Below, in pieces: positions 63,763 to 64,000 of a stretch of 64,000 nt of DNA; within the stretch, counting starts at the first letter, position 1; every line of letters starts with the position of its first letter. This DNA comes from Simiduia agarivorans SA1 = DSM 21679 (GTDB lineage Bacteria > Pseudomonadota > Gammaproteobacteria > Pseudomonadales > Cellvibrionaceae), in the NCBI RefSeq assembly GCF_000305785.2, contig NC_018868.3, positions 1,536,001 to 1,600,000 of the forward strand, given 5' to 3'. Under the pieces are notes generated by a model. That model worked only from the letters and a program-made list of their open reading frames with translations, was not told the DNA's origin and searched no databases. The position numbers were made by a program, and so were the translations under genes.

Positions 63763-64000
63763 CTAGCGGCGTATCTGGCCGGTGCCGAAAACAATCCACT
63801 TTTGTGAGGTCAGGCCCTCGAGGCCCACCGGTCCGCGCGCGTGTAACTTGTCCGTGGAGATGCCGATCTCGGCGCCGAGACCGTATTCAAATCCGTCCGC
63901 AAAGCGGCTGGACGCATTTACCATCACCGAACTTGAATCCACCTGGCGCAGGAACTGGTGCGCACGCGAATAATCCTCGGTGACAATGACATCGGTGTGG
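63763..64000 (-). CDS. proA: Glutamate-5-semialdehyde dehydrogenase (gamma-glutamyl phosphate reductase), C-terminal part
   Basis: The last 79 codons of ProA, cut by the window edge. [44 protein letters not shown] and the tail QIRR are the C-terminal ProA signatures. The enzyme reduces gamma-glutamyl phosphate in proline synthesis. It ends 97 bases before rsfS, the usual order. Confidence 0.93.
   Translation of the reverse strand, partial: HTDVIVTEDYSRAHQFLRQVDSSSVMVNASSRFADGFEYGLGAEIGISTDKLHARGPVGLEGLTSQKWIVFGTGQIRR

Noticed and set aside
1-64000. CRISPR array, prophage, tRNA or rRNA genes
   Set aside because: No spaced direct repeats, phage structural or integrase genes, or recognisable RNA gene sequence were seen.

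Overview
The window looks like a chromosomal segment of a marine or freshwater gammaproteobacterium, probably in the Cellvibrionaceae or a nearby group. This placement is inferred from protein resemblance and gene order, not from a search. The evidence is the conserved block proA-rsfS-rlmH-mrdA-rodA-mltB-rlpA-dacA-ybeD-lipB-lipA at the right end, biosynthetic speA and speC, rimO, and a Vibrio/E. coli-type aryl polyene cluster. I saw no rRNA, tRNA, prophage, plasmid or CRISPR structure. Both ends cut through genes: a TonB-dependent receptor on the left and proA on the right.

Left part (1-15.3 kb): a surface lipoprotein gene and TonB-dependent receptor operon with a PhoB-box-like site upstream; a large sensor protein (NMT1-like periplasmic domain, CHASE, GGDEF, EAL); a 291-bp IS5-type MITE that has split the terminator of slyD; a VOC-domain lipoprotein with a coupled 59-residue lipoprotein; speA; a DUF3313-like protein; a tandem universal stress protein; djlA; a patatin-like hydrolase and a YbgA-like protein.

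Middle-left (15.4-24.6 kb): a catabolic island. It holds a ThDP enzyme and an FAD dehydrogenase in one operon, a LuxR-type regulator, a PuuA-like glutamine synthetase, a second LuxR-type regulator, a GntR/FCD regulator and a class III aminotransferase. The palindrome TGTGATCACA lies upstream of both the GntR gene and the aminotransferase gene. With speA and speC in the same window, putrescine or related amine use is a plausible theme.

Centre (25.9-44.5 kb): a complete aryl polyene (yellow, xanthomonadin/flexirubin-like pigment) cluster. Twenty genes on the minus strand are packed with stop-start overlaps. They encode a chain-length-factor-like protein, two ketosynthases, ketoreductase, two hotdog dehydratases, two ACPs, an AMP ligase, an aromatic amino acid ammonia-lyase, a methyltransferase, a flavin halogenase-like enzyme, a thioesterase, two acyltransferases, a glycosyltransferase, and LolA-like, MMPL, DUF3261 and COG4648 transport or assembly proteins. 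A divergent two-gene unit carries a small periplasmic protein and an Sfp-type phosphopantetheinyl transferase that could activate the ACPs.

Right part (44.5-64 kb): a DUF486 membrane protein, an MgtC-like protein, speC, an alkylsulfatase-like lipoprotein, a 77-bp palindromic repeat of the REP type, rimO, a glycerophosphodiester phosphodiesterase, a YyaL-like thioredoxin-domain protein with a small partner, a GNAT protein, and the lipoate and cell-elongation/peptidoglycan block that ends in partial proA. The most interesting observations are the halogenase-like and unusual ammonia-lyase enzymes of the aryl polyene cluster, the MITE inside a terminator, and the GntR operator pair.
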